Shown here: positions 1 through 8,881 of the stretch, piece by piece
Position numbering within the stretch: the first letter of the stretch is position 1
Layout: each line of letters opens with the position of its first letter
Made by a program: the position numbers and the translations under genes
The notes under the pieces: model-generated
The model's input: the letters and a program-made list of their open reading frames with translations, nothing else
Told to the model about the DNA's origin: nothing
Databases searched by the model: none
Origin: Pseudescherichia sp031987975
GTDB taxonomy: Bacteria; Pseudomonadota; Gammaproteobacteria; Enterobacterales; Enterobacteriaceae
Reading direction: 5' to 3'
DNA length: 64,000 bases
Assembly (NCBI RefSeq): GCF_031987975.1
Contig: NZ_DALZYX010000001.1
Coordinates: 372,001-436,000, forward strand

Positions 1-135
1 TTTGGACATACGCTCAGCGTTACCCAGCTGGCAGGTGGCGTGCTGATCCTCCTCGCGGCGGCGGGAAACAACCTTGGCTGGGGCGAAAAAAAACCTCGCC
101 GCAGCGAGGTTGGAATTAACCAGGAGGCCAATTAG
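1..135 (+). CDS. C-terminal end of a DMT/EamA-type transporter (partial)
   Basis: The frame is open from the window edge and encodes 44 residues before a TAG at 133-135. It reads as the last hydrophobic helix of a drug/metabolite transporter (TQLAGGVLILLAAAGNN) followed by a charged cytoplasmic tail. The upstream part is outside the window, so the assignment to the EamA family is inferred from this tail alone. Its stop codon overlaps the narI stop codon on the other strand, and its last codons contain the narGHJI terminator hairpin. E. coli K-12 does not have such a gene next to narI as far as I recall. Confidence 0.6.
   Translation, partial: FGHTLSVTQLAGGVLILLAAAGNNLGWGEKKPRRSEVGINQEAN
86..111 (-). 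terminator. Rho-independent terminator of narGHJI
   Basis: Arms AACCTCGC (92-99) and GCGAGGTT (104-111) form a perfect 8-bp stem with a CGCA loop. Read on the minus strand the stem is followed by a run of eight T. It lies about 20 bases beyond the narI stop codon and inside the coding sequence of the converging transporter gene. Confidence 0.85.
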
Positions 136-809
136 CGACGGGCGCGTACGACCTGGTATTTGCGCGTCAGGTACTCTACCGGCGCGCTCCAGATATGCAC
201 CAGGCGCGAGAACGGGAAGAGCAGGAACAGCGTCATCCCCAGCACCAGATGCACACGGAAAATAAACGCCACGCCGTCAAGGTTCGCCGATGCCCCGCCG
301 TGGAAGGTCACAATTGATTGCGCCCAGCCCACCAGCTTCATCATCTCACTCCCGTCCATATGCTGGGCCGAGAAAGGGATCGTCAGCAGGCCTAAAGTAC
401 ACTGCACCATCAGCAGGGTCAGGATCAGAATATCCGCCGTGGTAGTAGTGGCGCGCACGCGTGGGCTAAAGAGGCGGCGCTTAAGCAGCAGCAGGCCGCC
501 TACCAGCGTCATGATGCCAAATACGCCCCCGGCGATCATCGCCAGCTTCTGTTTAACGTCAATCGGCAGGAAGGATTCATACATCCAGTGCGGGGTGAGC
601 ATCCCCACCAGATGACCGGCAAAAATCCCGATAATCCCGAAGTGAAACAGGTTCGAGGCCATATTCATCCCTTTGCGATCCAGCATCTGGCTGGAGCCTG
701 CCCGCCAGGTGTACTGCCCGTAGTCATAGCGCAGCCAGCTGCCCACAAGGAACACCGTGCCTGCAATATAGGGATAGATGTCGTAGAAGAACATATTAAG
801 GAACTGCAT
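132..809 (-). CDS. narI: Respiratory nitrate reductase A gamma subunit (cytochrome b)
   Basis: Membrane subunit that oxidises quinol and passes electrons through two b haems to NarH. The 225 residues match the E. coli length, with five hydrophobic helices. His56 and His66 (motif FHFGIIGIFAGH) and the C-terminal histidine pair 18 residues apart (HLVLGM...RLVH) are the four haem ligands. It is the last gene of narGHJI and its ATG overlaps the narJ stop codon as TAATG. Its TAA overlaps the TAG of the converging transporter gene. Confidence 0.98.
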   Translation of the reverse strand: MQFLNMFFYDIYPYIAGTVFLVGSWLRYDYGQYTWRAGSSQMLDRKGMNMASNLFHFGIIGIFAGHLVGMLTPHWMYESFLPIDVKQKLAMIAGGVFGIMTLVGGLLLLKRRLFSPRVRATTTTADILILTLLMVQCTLGLLTIPFSAQHMDGSEMMKLVGWAQSIVTFHGGASANLDGVAFIFRVHLVLGMTLFLLFPFSRLVHIWSAPVEYLTRKYQVVRARR

Positions 810-1519
810 TATTGCTGTCCTCCGGTTGTGATATTCAAATATTGCGGGGCCACCGCACCGGCGAAGCGGCGCTGATGGGAGGCGATCTCAGACTCACCGC
901 AGCCCTGGTCGGCAAAGAACTTCACCTGCTCCTCTTCCCAGACGGCATCCAGCGCCTGGGGAGTATCATCCCTGGCTTCACCGGCAATCTTCTCACCGAC
1001 CTTCTCCCGATCGACGTCGGTTTTGGCCAGCCGCAGCAGCAGCTCAAACAGGCTGGCATAGCGGCTCTCGCGCTGCTGCAGACGAGCATTGAGCAGGGCC
1101 AGAATCGGGGCGATATCCTCCAGTCCCGCCAGCGCGTCGCTTGCCGGCAGCTGCGCCAGATACTCCAGATAGAGCGGGAGATGATCCGGCAGCTCGCGCC
1201 GATCGATAACCAGTCCCTGACGCTCGTACTGCGCCAGCAGATCCACCATCGCCTGACCGCGATCGCGGGATTCGCCATGCACATGCTCAAACAGCAGCAG
1301 CGAGGTGGCGCGTCCACGGTCGAACAGCTCGCTGTAGGCTGCCTGCGCGTCCAGCAGATCCTGATTCATCAGGTCACGAATAAAGACGCTTAGCTGATGG
1401 GCATCCTTAAGCGACAGATGCTCGGTCTCCGCCAGGGCATCGAACAGCTCCTGCTGATGCTGCCACAGGGCAGCATCCGGATACTCCAGCAGGCGGGAAA
1501 TCACGACGAGTTCAATCAT
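809..1519 (-). CDS. narJ: Nitrate reductase A molybdenum-cofactor assembly chaperone
   Basis: System-specific chaperone that holds apo-NarGH while the bis-MGD cofactor is inserted and before the complex docks on NarI; it is not part of the final enzyme. The 236 residues match E. coli NarJ (MIELVVISRLLEYPDAALW at the N terminus) and the protein is helical and acidic, as expected of TorD/NarJ-type chaperones. It overlaps narH upstream by 4 bases and narI downstream by 1 base, so it is translationally coupled in the operon. Confidence 0.97.
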   Translation of the reverse strand: MIELVVISRLLEYPDAALWQHQQELFDALAETEHLSLKDAHQLSVFIRDLMNQDLLDAQAAYSELFDRGRATSLLLFEHVHGESRDRGQAMVDLLAQYERQGLVIDRRELPDHLPLYLEYLAQLPASDALAGLEDIAPILALLNARLQQRESRYASLFELLLRLAKTDVDREKVGEKIAGEARDDTPQALDAVWEEEQVKFFADQGCGESEIASHQRRFAGAVAPQYLNITTGGQQ

Positions 1520-3051
1520 GGGCGCGGCTCCGTTTTCTTCGTCACATCGACGGCGTCAATACGGCGGCTGTTAAACAGATTGAATTTGCTGTCGCTGCCG
1601 TGGCAGCCGTCACCGAAGCTAAAGCCGCAGCCGTTACGTTCCGGGAACGCATCCCGGGCCAGCTCGCGGTGGCTGGTCGGGATCACGAAGCGATCCTCGT
1701 AGTTGGCAATCGCCAGATAACGATACATCTCCTGCGCCTGGGCTTCGCTTAAGCCCACCTCTTCCAGGGCGCGAATATCGTTGACGTTATCCACGGTCTC
1801 GGCACGCTTGTAGTGACGCATCGCCAGCATGCGTTTCAGCGCCAGCAGCACCGGTTGGGTATCGCCCGCCGTCAGCAGGTTAGCGAGATACTGTACCGGG
1901 ATGCGCAGGCTTTCGACGTCCGGCAGGATGCCGTTGCTGCCCAGCTCGCCCGCGTCGGCCGCCGACTGGATCGGTGACAGAGGCGGCACGTACCAAACCA
2001 TCGGCAGGGTGCGATACTCCGGGTGCAGCGGCAGGGCCAGCTTCCAGTCCATCGCCAGTTTCCAGACAGGTGACTTCTGCGCAGCGTCAATCACGCTCTG
2101 CGGCACGCCGTCCTTCAGCGCCTGCTCGATAACCGCCGGATCGTTCGGGTCGAGGAAGACGTCCAGCTGACGCTGGTAGAGATCTTTCTCGTTCTCAACT
2201 GCCGCCGCGTTTTCAATGGCGTCCGCGTCATACAGCAGCACGCCCAGGTAACGGATACGTCCTACACAGGTCTCGGAGCAGACGGTTGGCATCCCCGCCT
2301 CAATACGCGGATAACAGAAGATGCACTTCTCGGACTTGCCGCTCTTCCAGTTGAAGTAGATCTTTTTGTAGGGGCAGCCGGTAACACACATCCGCCAGCC
2401 GCGGCACTTGTCCTGATCGATCAGCACAATGCCATCCTCTTCACGCTTGTAGATCGCGCCGCTCGGGCAGGTTGCGACGCAAGCCGGGTTCAGGCAGTGC
2501 TCACACAGACGTGGCAGATACATCATGAAGGTGTTTTCAAACTGCCCGTACATCGCCTTCTGCATGTTCTCGAAGTTCCGATCCTGGCTGCGCTTCTCAA
2601 ACTCGCCGCCGAGGATCTCCTCCCAGTTCGGACCGCTGACGATCTTATCCATCCGCTGACCGCTGATTTTTGACCGCGGACGGGCGATAGGCTGGTGCTT
2701 GCCCTCCGGGGCCGTATGCAGATGCTGATAGTCGTAGTCGAACGGCTCATAGTAGTCATCGATCCCCGGCAGATGCGGGTTAGCGAAGATTTTACCCAGC
2801 AGGGTGGCGCGGTTACCCATGCGCGGCTGCAGCTTGCCGTTCACTTTGCGGATCCAGCCGCCCTTCCACTTCTCCTGGTTCTCCCAGTCGTCCGGGAAAC
2901 CCACGCCAGGCTTGCTCTCAACGTTGTTGAACCAGGCGTACTCCATCCCTTCCCGGCTGGTCCAGACGTTTTTACAGGTGACCGAGCAGGTATGACAGCC
3001 GATGCACTTATCAAGGTTCAGCACCATGCCTACCTGTGAACGAATTTTCAT
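1516..3051 (-). CDS. narH: Respiratory nitrate reductase A beta subunit (Fe-S protein)
   Basis: Electron-transfer subunit carrying three [4Fe-4S] and one [3Fe-4S] cluster between NarI haem and NarG. Cys16, 19, 22 and 26 (CIGCHTCSVTC) begin the first ferredoxin-like group. Further groups appear as CEHCLNPACVATC, CRGWRMCVTGC and CIFC...CSETC. The Trp in CRGWRMC replaces a cysteine and is the known hallmark of the 3Fe cluster. 511 residues, as in E. coli. Its start overlaps the narG stop (ATGA). Confidence 0.98.
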   Translation of the reverse strand: MKIRSQVGMVLNLDKCIGCHTCSVTCKNVWTSREGMEYAWFNNVESKPGVGFPDDWENQEKWKGGWIRKVNGKLQPRMGNRATLLGKIFANPHLPGIDDYYEPFDYDYQHLHTAPEGKHQPIARPRSKISGQRMDKIVSGPNWEEILGGEFEKRSQDRNFENMQKAMYGQFENTFMMYLPRLCEHCLNPACVATCPSGAIYKREEDGIVLIDQDKCRGWRMCVTGCPYKKIYFNWKSGKSEKCIFCYPRIEAGMPTVCSETCVGRIRYLGVLLYDADAIENAAAVENEKDLYQRQLDVFLDPNDPAVIEQALKDGVPQSVIDAAQKSPVWKLAMDWKLALPLHPEYRTLPMVWYVPPLSPIQSAADAGELGSNGILPDVESLRIPVQYLANLLTAGDTQPVLLALKRMLAMRHYKRAETVDNVNDIRALEEVGLSEAQAQEMYRYLAIANYEDRFVIPTSHRELARDAFPERNGCGFSFGDGCHGSDSKFNLFNSRRIDAVDVTKKTEPRP

Positions 3052-6000
3052 TTTGCGCTCTCCTGTACCTGGTCGTTGTTTTCGCCATCTAACCAGTTAA
3101 TGTTCTTCATCTTACGGACCACCACAAACTCATCGCGGTTGGAGCCGACCGTGCCGTAGTAGTTAAAGCCATACGCCAGCTGGGCGTAGCCGCCGATCAT
3201 ATGGGTCGGTTTCGGGCTGATACGGGTGACCGAGTTGTGGATCCCCCCGCGCTGGCCAGTGATCTCCGAGCCGGGAATATTCACGATACGCTCCTGGGCG
3301 TGGTACATCATGGTCATCCCGGCCGGCACGCGCTGGCTCACTACCGCACGGGCGGTCAGCGCGCCGTTGCTGTTGAAGGCTTCGATCCAGTCGTTATCCT
3401 CAATGCCCAGCTCTTTGGCATCCACCTCGCTCATCCAGACGATCGGGCCGCCGCGTGACAGGGTCAGCATCAGCAGGTTGTCGCTGTAGGTCGAGTGGAT
3501 CCCCCACTTCTGGTGCGGGGTGATGAAGTTCAGCGCCTTCTCCGGATTGCCGTTAGACTTCTCGCCCATCACCGCTTTTACCGAACGGGTGTCAATCGGC
3601 GGACGATAAACCAGCAGGCTCTCACCGAAGTCGCGCATCCACGGGTGATCCTGGTAAAGCTGCTGGCGACCGGAGAGCGTGCGCCATGGGATCAGCTCGT
3701 GCACGTTGGTATAGCCCGCGTTGTAGGAGACGTGCTCATCTTCAAGGCCAGACCAGGTCGGGCTGGAGATAATCTTGCGCGGCTGGGCCTGAATATCGCG
3801 GAAGCGGATCTTCTCCTCTTCTTTATTGGTCGCCAGATGCGTATGGTCACGGCCGGTAAACTCGCTCAGCGCCGCCCAGGCCTTAACCGCCACGTGACCG
3901 TTGGTCTCAGGCGCAAGGGTGAGGATCATCTCCGCCGCATCGATGGCGCTGTTAAGCATCGGCTGGCCTTTCGCCGGGCCTTCCGCCTTGGTGTAGTTAA
4001 GCTTGCGCAGCAGATCCATCTCGCTCTCGGTATTCCACGCGATGCCCTTGCCGCCGTTGCCCACCTTATCCAGCAGCGGACCGATGGAGGTGAAACGTTC
4101 ATAGGTCGCGGGGTAGTCGCGCTCCACCGGAATGATATGCGGCGCGGTTTTGCCGGGGATAAGATCGCACTCGCCTTTTTTCCAGTCCTTAACATCCAGC
4201 GGCTGCGCCAGTTCGGCTGCGGAGTCGTGCTGGATAGGCAGGGTCACCACGTCAGTTTCGACGCCCAGGTGGCCCACGCACACCTCAGAGAATTTCTTGG
4301 CGATGCCTTTGTAGATCTCCCAGTCGCTTTTCGACTCCCAGGCCGGATCGACGGCGGCAGAGAGCGGATGAATAAACGGATGCATATCCGAGGTATTCAT
4401 GTCGTCTTTCTCATACCAGGTGGCCGTCGGCAGCACGATATCGGAGTAGAGGCAGGTGCTCGACAGGCGGAAGTCGAGGGTCACTACCAGATCGAGCTTG
4501 CCGTCGAGGCCGTTATCATGCCACTCGACCTCTTCCGGCTTCACGCCGCCCTGCACGCCCAGATCTTTGCCCTGAATGCCGTTCTCGGTACCCAACAGGT
4601 ACTTCAGCATGTACTCATGGCCTTTCCCGGAGGAGCCAAGCAGGTTTGAGCGCCAGATAAAGAGATTACGCGGATGGTTTTTGCCGTTCTCCGGCTGCTC
4701 GGCCGCAAAGCGAATCGACCCCTCTTTCAGCGCCTTGACGGTGTAATCCACCGCCGACATGCCCGCTTTTTCAGCTTCAGCGGCGATGCGCAGCGGGTTG
4801 GTGCCCAGCTGTGGGGCGGATGGCAGCCACCCCATGCGCTCGGCACGGACGTTAAAGTCGAGCAGATGGCCGCTGTAGCGGGATTTATCCGCCAGCGGAG
4901 AGAGCAGCTCTTGTGCGGTCAGGGTTTCATAGCGCCACTGGCCGGAGTGGTTATAGAAGAAGGAGGTACCGTTCATATGGCGTGGCGGACGCTGCCAGTC
5001 GAGGGCGAACGCCAGCGGCTGCCAGCCAGTCTGCGGACGCAGCTTCTCCTGGCCGACGTAGTGCGCCCAGCCGCCGCCGCTCTGGCCGACACAGCCGCAG
5101 AACACCAGCATGTTGATCAGGCCACGGTAGTTCATGTCCATATGGAACCAGTGGTTCAGGCCTGCGCCGACGATGATCATCGAACGACCATGAGTCTTAT
5201 CGGCGTTATCGGCAAACTCACGGGCGGTACGGATAATATGCGCCCGCGGCACGCCGGTGATTTTTTCCGCCCACGCCGGAGTATACGCTTTCACTTCGTC
5301 ATAGCTGGCGGCGGCGTTGGCGTCGCCCAGGCCACGATCGAGACCGTAGTTCGCCATCGTCAGATCGTAGACGGTGGTGACCAGCGCGGTGCTGCCATCC
5401 GCCAGCTGGAGGCGTTTTACCGGCAGCTTGTGCAGAAGGATATTTTGCAGCTCTACGCGGTTGAAATGCTCTGACCCTTCGTTGCCAAAGTACGGGAAGC
5501 CCACCTCGGCGATATCATCGTGACCGCCCAGCAGGCTCAGGCGCAGCTCGGCGTCTGCCCCGCTGGTGCCGTCGCGCTGCTCAAGGTTCCACTTCCCTTT
5601 CTCGCCCCAGCGGAAACCAATGGAGCCGTTAGGTGCAATCAGCTCGCCGCTGTCGTTGCAGGCCACGGTTTTCCACTCAGGGTTATTCTCCTGGCCGAGA
5701 GCGTCCACCAGATCGGCGGCGCGCAGCATCCGGCCTGCCGCGTAGTAGCCGTCGCGCTCTTCGAGCATCACCAGCATCGGCATGTCGGTATAGCGACGCA
5801 CGTAGTCGGTAAAGTACTGGCTCGGCTTGTCGAGGTGGAACTCGCGCAGCATGACGTGGCCCATCGCCATCGCCATTGCGGCGTCGGTGCCCTGCTTCGG
5901 TGCCAGCCACAGGTCACACAGCTTGGCGATTTCGGCATAGTCCGGGGTAACGGCAACGGTTTTGGTGCCTTTGTAACGGACTTCGGTAAAGAAGTGGGCG

Positions 6001-6791
6001 TCCGGGGTACGGGTCTGCGGAACGTTAGAGCCCCAGGCGATAATGTAGCTGGAGTTGTACCAGTCGGCGGATTCTGGCACGTCGGTCTGCTCACCCCAGG
6101 TTTGCGGGGAGGCTGGCGGCAGGTCGCAGTACCAGTCGTAGAAGCTCAGGCAGGTGCCGCCGATCAGCGACAGGTAGCGCGCGCCGGAGGCGTAGGAGAC
6201 CATCGACATCGCCGGGATCGGCGAGAAGCCCGCCACGCGGTCCGGGCCGTAGGTTTTAACGGTATAGACGTTAGAGGCGGCGATCAGCTCGTTGACCTCC
6301 TGCCAGGAGGAGCGGACAAAGCCGCCGCGTCCGCGCGCCTGCTTGAAGCTTTTCGCTTTGTCGGCGTCTTCAATAATAGATGCCCAAGCCGCCACCGGAT
6401 CGTTGTGCTGAACTTTCGCTTCACGCCACATTTTCATCAGGCGTTTACGCATCAGGGGATATTTCAGGCGGTTAGCGCTGTAGAGATACCAGGAGTAGCT
6501 GGCCCCACGCGGGCAGCCGCGCGGCTCATGATTCGGCATATCCGGACGGGTACGCGGGTAGTCGGTCTGCTGGGTCTCCCAGGTGACCAGACCGTTTTTG
6601 ACGTAAATCTTCCAGCTGCAGGAGCCGGTGCAGTTTACGCCATGCGTGGAGCGCACAATTTTGTCGTGCGACCAGCGGCTGCGGTATCCATCCTCCCAGT
6701 CCCGGTTTGTTTCATGGATCTGGCCATGCCCATCGGCAAAGGTTTCGCCCTTCTGTTTGAAGTAGCGAAACCGGTCCAGGAATTTACTCAT
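3048..6791 (-). CDS. narG: Respiratory nitrate reductase A alpha subunit (Mo-bisMGD catalytic subunit)
   Basis: Catalytic subunit that reduces nitrate to nitrite on the cytoplasmic face. 1247 residues, the family length. His50, Cys54, Cys58 and Cys93 (HGVNCTGSC, RGCPRG) match the unusual His/Cys3 ligands of the FS0 [4Fe-4S] cluster. Asp223 in YCDLPPASP corresponds to the Asp ligand of molybdenum. First gene of the operon, preceded by a perfect FNR box and NarL heptamers, so anaerobic, nitrate-induced expression is expected. Confidence 0.98.
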   Translation of the reverse strand: MSKFLDRFRYFKQKGETFADGHGQIHETNRDWEDGYRSRWSHDKIVRSTHGVNCTGSCSWKIYVKNGLVTWETQQTDYPRTRPDMPNHEPRGCPRGASYSWYLYSANRLKYPLMRKRLMKMWREAKVQHNDPVAAWASIIEDADKAKSFKQARGRGGFVRSSWQEVNELIAASNVYTVKTYGPDRVAGFSPIPAMSMVSYASGARYLSLIGGTCLSFYDWYCDLPPASPQTWGEQTDVPESADWYNSSYIIAWGSNVPQTRTPDAHFFTEVRYKGTKTVAVTPDYAEIAKLCDLWLAPKQGTDAAMAMAMGHVMLREFHLDKPSQYFTDYVRRYTDMPMLVMLEERDGYYAAGRMLRAADLVDALGQENNPEWKTVACNDSGELIAPNGSIGFRWGEKGKWNLEQRDGTSGADAELRLSLLGGHDDIAEVGFPYFGNEGSEHFNRVELQNILLHKLPVKRLQLADGSTALVTTVYDLTMANYGLDRGLGDANAAASYDEVKAYTPAWAEKITGVPRAHIIRTAREFADNADKTHGRSMIIVGAGLNHWFHMDMNYRGLINMLVFCGCVGQSGGGWAHYVGQEKLRPQTGWQPLAFALDWQRPPRHMNGTSFFYNHSGQWRYETLTAQELLSPLADKSRYSGHLLDFNVRAERMGWLPSAPQLGTNPLRIAAEAEKAGMSAVDYTVKALKEGSIRFAAEQPENGKNHPRNLFIWRSNLLGSSGKGHEYMLKYLLGTENGIQGKDLGVQGGVKPEEVEWHDNGLDGKLDLVVTLDFRLSSTCLYSDIVLPTATWYEKDDMNTSDMHPFIHPLSAAVDPAWESKSDWEIYKGIAKKFSEVCVGHLGVETDVVTLPIQHDSAAELAQPLDVKDWKKGECDLIPGKTAPHIIPVERDYPATYERFTSIGPLLDKVGNGGKGIAWNTESEMDLLRKLNYTKAEGPAKGQPMLNSAIDAAEMILTLAPETNGHVAVKAWAALSEFTGRDHTHLATNKEEEKIRFRDIQAQPRKIISSPTWSGLEDEHVSYNAGYTNVHELIPWRTLSGRQQLYQDHPWMRDFGESLLVYRPPIDTRSVKAVMGEKSNGNPEKALNFITPHQKWGIHSTYSDNLLMLTLSRGGPIVWMSEVDAKELGIEDNDWIEAFNSNGALTARAVVSQRVPAGMTMMYHAQERIVNIPGSEITGQRGGIHNSVTRISPKPTHMIGGYAQLAYGFNYYGTVGSNRDEFVVVRKMKNINWLDGENNDQVQESAK

Positions 6792-6882
6792 CGGGTTTCT
6801 CCTGTGTGGAGCCTGCTGGCTCTCTGAAAAAGCGACATTGCTGCGAATGAGCCGACGTTAACGCGCTGAAAGGACGTGAGAA

Positions 6883-6896
6883 TTGATGACGATCAA
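6883..6896 (-). promoter_or_regulatory. FNR box of the narG promoter
   Basis: TTGAT-GACG-ATCAA is a perfect match to the FNR consensus. Its centre is about 98 bases upstream of the narG ATG. If it acts at -41.5, as at E. coli narG, transcription starts near 6848. The FNR role is established for this operon; the start site is inferred. Confidence 0.9.
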
Positions 6897-7029
6897 GGCA
6901 GGCAGGCATAGCAAAAACGGTGTATTTTTCATCTACCTCCAAAGTGGCAGAAAAGAACATTTTATATATTATTGATTTATATAGCCTTTAACGATTAATC
7001 CGCATTTATTGCAGTACTATTTCCGGCAC

Positions 7030-7046
7030 AGGAGTATTAAGGGGTA
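7030..7046 (-). promoter_or_regulatory. NarL heptamer pair upstream of narG
   Basis: Two heptamers fitting AKNRGTA, AGGAGTA (7030-7036) and AGGGGTA (7040-7046), lie in direct repeat 10 bp apart. They are about 180-200 bases upstream of the inferred narG start. This is close to the distal NarL site near -195 that activates E. coli narG together with IHF. Confidence 0.65.
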
Positions 7047-7132
7047 GATATTCTGCATAGCGATACTCGCGCTGCGGCTAAAGCAGCAGACAACATCGCC
7101 ACACTTTAGAATGTTGTAACTAATTAAGCACT

Positions 7133-7158
7133 AAAAAAAGCGCGGCGTTGCGCCGCGC
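7133..7158 (-). terminator. Rho-independent terminator of narK
   Basis: GCGCGGCG (7140-7147) and CGCCGCGC (7151-7158) form a perfect 8-bp stem with a 3-base loop. On the minus strand it is followed by seven T. It separates narK from the narG regulatory region. Confidence 0.9.
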
Positions 7159-7177
7159 AAGGATAATCAACAGTGCA

Positions 7178-8578
7178 TTATTTAGTTTTAGATTTACGTC
7201 CATAAACCACCCAGGTGATAAACACGCAGGCGATGTAGAACACGAGGAAGACTTTCATTGCTCCGGCCGGGGAGCCGGTCAGCGCCAGCGAGGTGCCGAA
7301 AGCCTTGGGGATAAAGAAGCCGCCAATCGCGCCGATGGCCGAAATGAACCCGAGCGCCGCGGCCGTATCGGTCGCCGCCTCACGCAGGGCCTGCTCCTCG
7401 CTGCCGCCCTTCGCCTTCACCCGCTCCATCGTCATCTTGCGGAAGATCACCGAGATCATCTGGAAGCTGGAGCCGCTGCCCAGCCCGGCAGTAAGGAACA
7501 GCATCAGGAAGACGGCGAAAAAGGCGCTAAAGTTCCCCTCGCTTCCTGCTGACGGCAGAGTCAGGAACAGCAGCGCGCTAAAGATTGCCATCGCCACAAA
7601 GTTCAACAGCGTTACGCGAACGCCACCCAGCCGGTCAGAGAGCGCCCCACCCGCCGAACGAGCCAGCGCGCCCACCAGCGGTCCGAAGAAGGCAAAGTGC
7701 AGCACGTTGACCTCAGGAAACTGGGTTTTGGACAGCATCGCAAAGCCTGCTGAAAAGCCAATAAACGAACCAAAGGTAGCCAGATAGAGAAAGCCCAGGA
7801 TCCACAGGTGCGCGCGCTTAAGCACCGGCAGCTGCGAGCGCAGCGAGGCTTTAGAGGTCGCCAGCTCGTTCATGCCAAACCAGGCCGCGAGGGTAAAGAC
7901 AATCAGGAATGGCACCCAGATCCAGGCGGCGTTCTCCAGGTAGAGCATGGAGCCATCCTCCTGCTGAACGCCGGTCGCGCCAAAAAAGGCAAACAGCGAG
8001 AAGGTGATCGCCAGCGGGGCCAGCAGCTGCATCACGCTCACCCCGAGGTTACCCAACCCGCCGTTGATCCCCAGGGCACTACCCTGCTTCTGCTTGGGAA
8101 AGAAGAAGCTGATGTTGGCCATGCTGGAGGCGAAGTTGGCCCCGGCAAAACCGCAGAGCAGGGAGATGAGGATAAAGGTGCTAAACGGCGTACTGGTATT
8201 CTGCACGGCAAAGCCCAGCCAGACGCAGGGAACAATCATGATCCCGGTGCTGAACGCGGTCCAGCGGCGACCTCCGAAGATCGGCACCATAAACGAGTAT
8301 GGCACCCGCAGCAGCGCGCCGGAGACGGAGGGTAGCGCAGTCAGCATAAAGAGCTGATCGGTCGTAAAATTAAAACCTACCTTGTTAAGATTAACCGCCA
8401 CGGCGCTAAATAGCATCCAGACGCAAAACGCCAGCAGCAAACAGGGCACGGAGATCCACAGGTTGCGGCTCGCCACGGCCTGGCCACGCTGCTGCCAGAA
8501 AGCAGGATCTTCCGGTCGCCAGTCGGTAATGACGGCTCCGGTGGTCCTTTCAGGTATGGAAGAGTGACTCATAGACAC
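7178..8578 (-). CDS. narK: Nitrate/nitrite antiporter
   Basis: Inner-membrane major-facilitator protein that imports nitrate and exports the nitrite made by NarGHI. 466 residues with about 12 hydrophobic segments. The nitrate signature region GINGGLGNLGV is present, with the paired glycines typical of nitrate/nitrite porters, and a second one lies near ASSMANISFFFPKQKQG. It sits upstream of narGHJI on the same strand and is divergent from narXL, as in E. coli. A perfect FNR box lies about 60 bases upstream of its start. Confidence 0.97.
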   Translation of the reverse strand: MSMSHSSIPERTTGAVITDWRPEDPAFWQQRGQAVASRNLWISVPCLLLAFCVWMLFSAVAVNLNKVGFNFTTDQLFMLTALPSVSGALLRVPYSFMVPIFGGRRWTAFSTGIMIVPCVWLGFAVQNTSTPFSTFILISLLCGFAGANFASSMANISFFFPKQKQGSALGINGGLGNLGVSVMQLLAPLAITFSLFAFFGATGVQQEDGSMLYLENAAWIWVPFLIVFTLAAWFGMNELATSKASLRSQLPVLKRAHLWILGFLYLATFGSFIGFSAGFAMLSKTQFPEVNVLHFAFFGPLVGALARSAGGALSDRLGGVRVTLLNFVAMAIFSALLFLTLPSAGSEGNFSAFFAVFLMLFLTAGLGSGSSFQMISVIFRKMTMERVKAKGGSEEQALREAATDTAAALGFISAIGAIGGFFIPKAFGTSLALTGSPAGAMKVFLVFYIACVFITWVVYGRKSKTK

Positions 8579-8631
8579 CTCTGATTAGGGATTTAACCCC
8601 TGCCACCATAGGGTTTACGCCAGCGCTTAAG

Positions 8632-8645
8632 TTGATATAAATCAA
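8632..8645 (-). promoter_or_regulatory. FNR box of the narK promoter
   Basis: TTGAT-ATAA-ATCAA is a perfect FNR palindrome about 60 bases upstream of the narK ATG. Placed at -41.5 it puts the start site near 8597. Confidence 0.9.
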
Positions 8646-8682
8646 AGGAAAAGCCGCCATTTTAGCCGTGCTAAAATCGTCC

Positions 8683-8826
8683 TACCCCTAAATGAGCAGC
8701 TGAAACTGACAGAAAAGCTGTGGTTTTTCACGTCGGTGAGGCGTTTGCAGGTAGCGACTCTTCAACCCATGCCGGGGCCGACAATAAAGGAGTAACTCTT
8801 TTGGGGTATGGGTATACTCCAGGGTA
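8683..8826. promoter_or_regulatory. NarL/NarP heptamer cluster in the narK-narX divergent region
   Basis: Heptamers fitting TACYNMT or its reverse: TACCCCT (8683-8689), AGGAGTA (8788-8794) and ATGGGTA (8808-8814). Near-matches TACTCCA (8815-8821) and CAGGGTA (8820-8826) follow. The first is placed to act on narK; the rest flank the likely narX promoter. NarL control of both operons is known in E. coli; the exact sites here are inferred by pattern. Confidence 0.65.
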
Positions 8827-8881
8827 TAGCCGAAAATAGTCCCACCCCCGGTGATTTGCCGGGTCAGGAGTCTTGCCGTTT

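Noticed and set aside
3495..4649. Long open frame of 384 codons on the plus strand opposite narG
   Set aside because: It is antisense to a highly conserved gene, has arginine/histidine-rich low-complexity translation, and no ribosome site; GC-rich DNA gives such shadows.
5520..6827. 435-codon plus-strand frame opposite the 5' part of narG
   Set aside because: Same reasoning: composition mirrors the codon bias of narG and no protein-family motif is visible.
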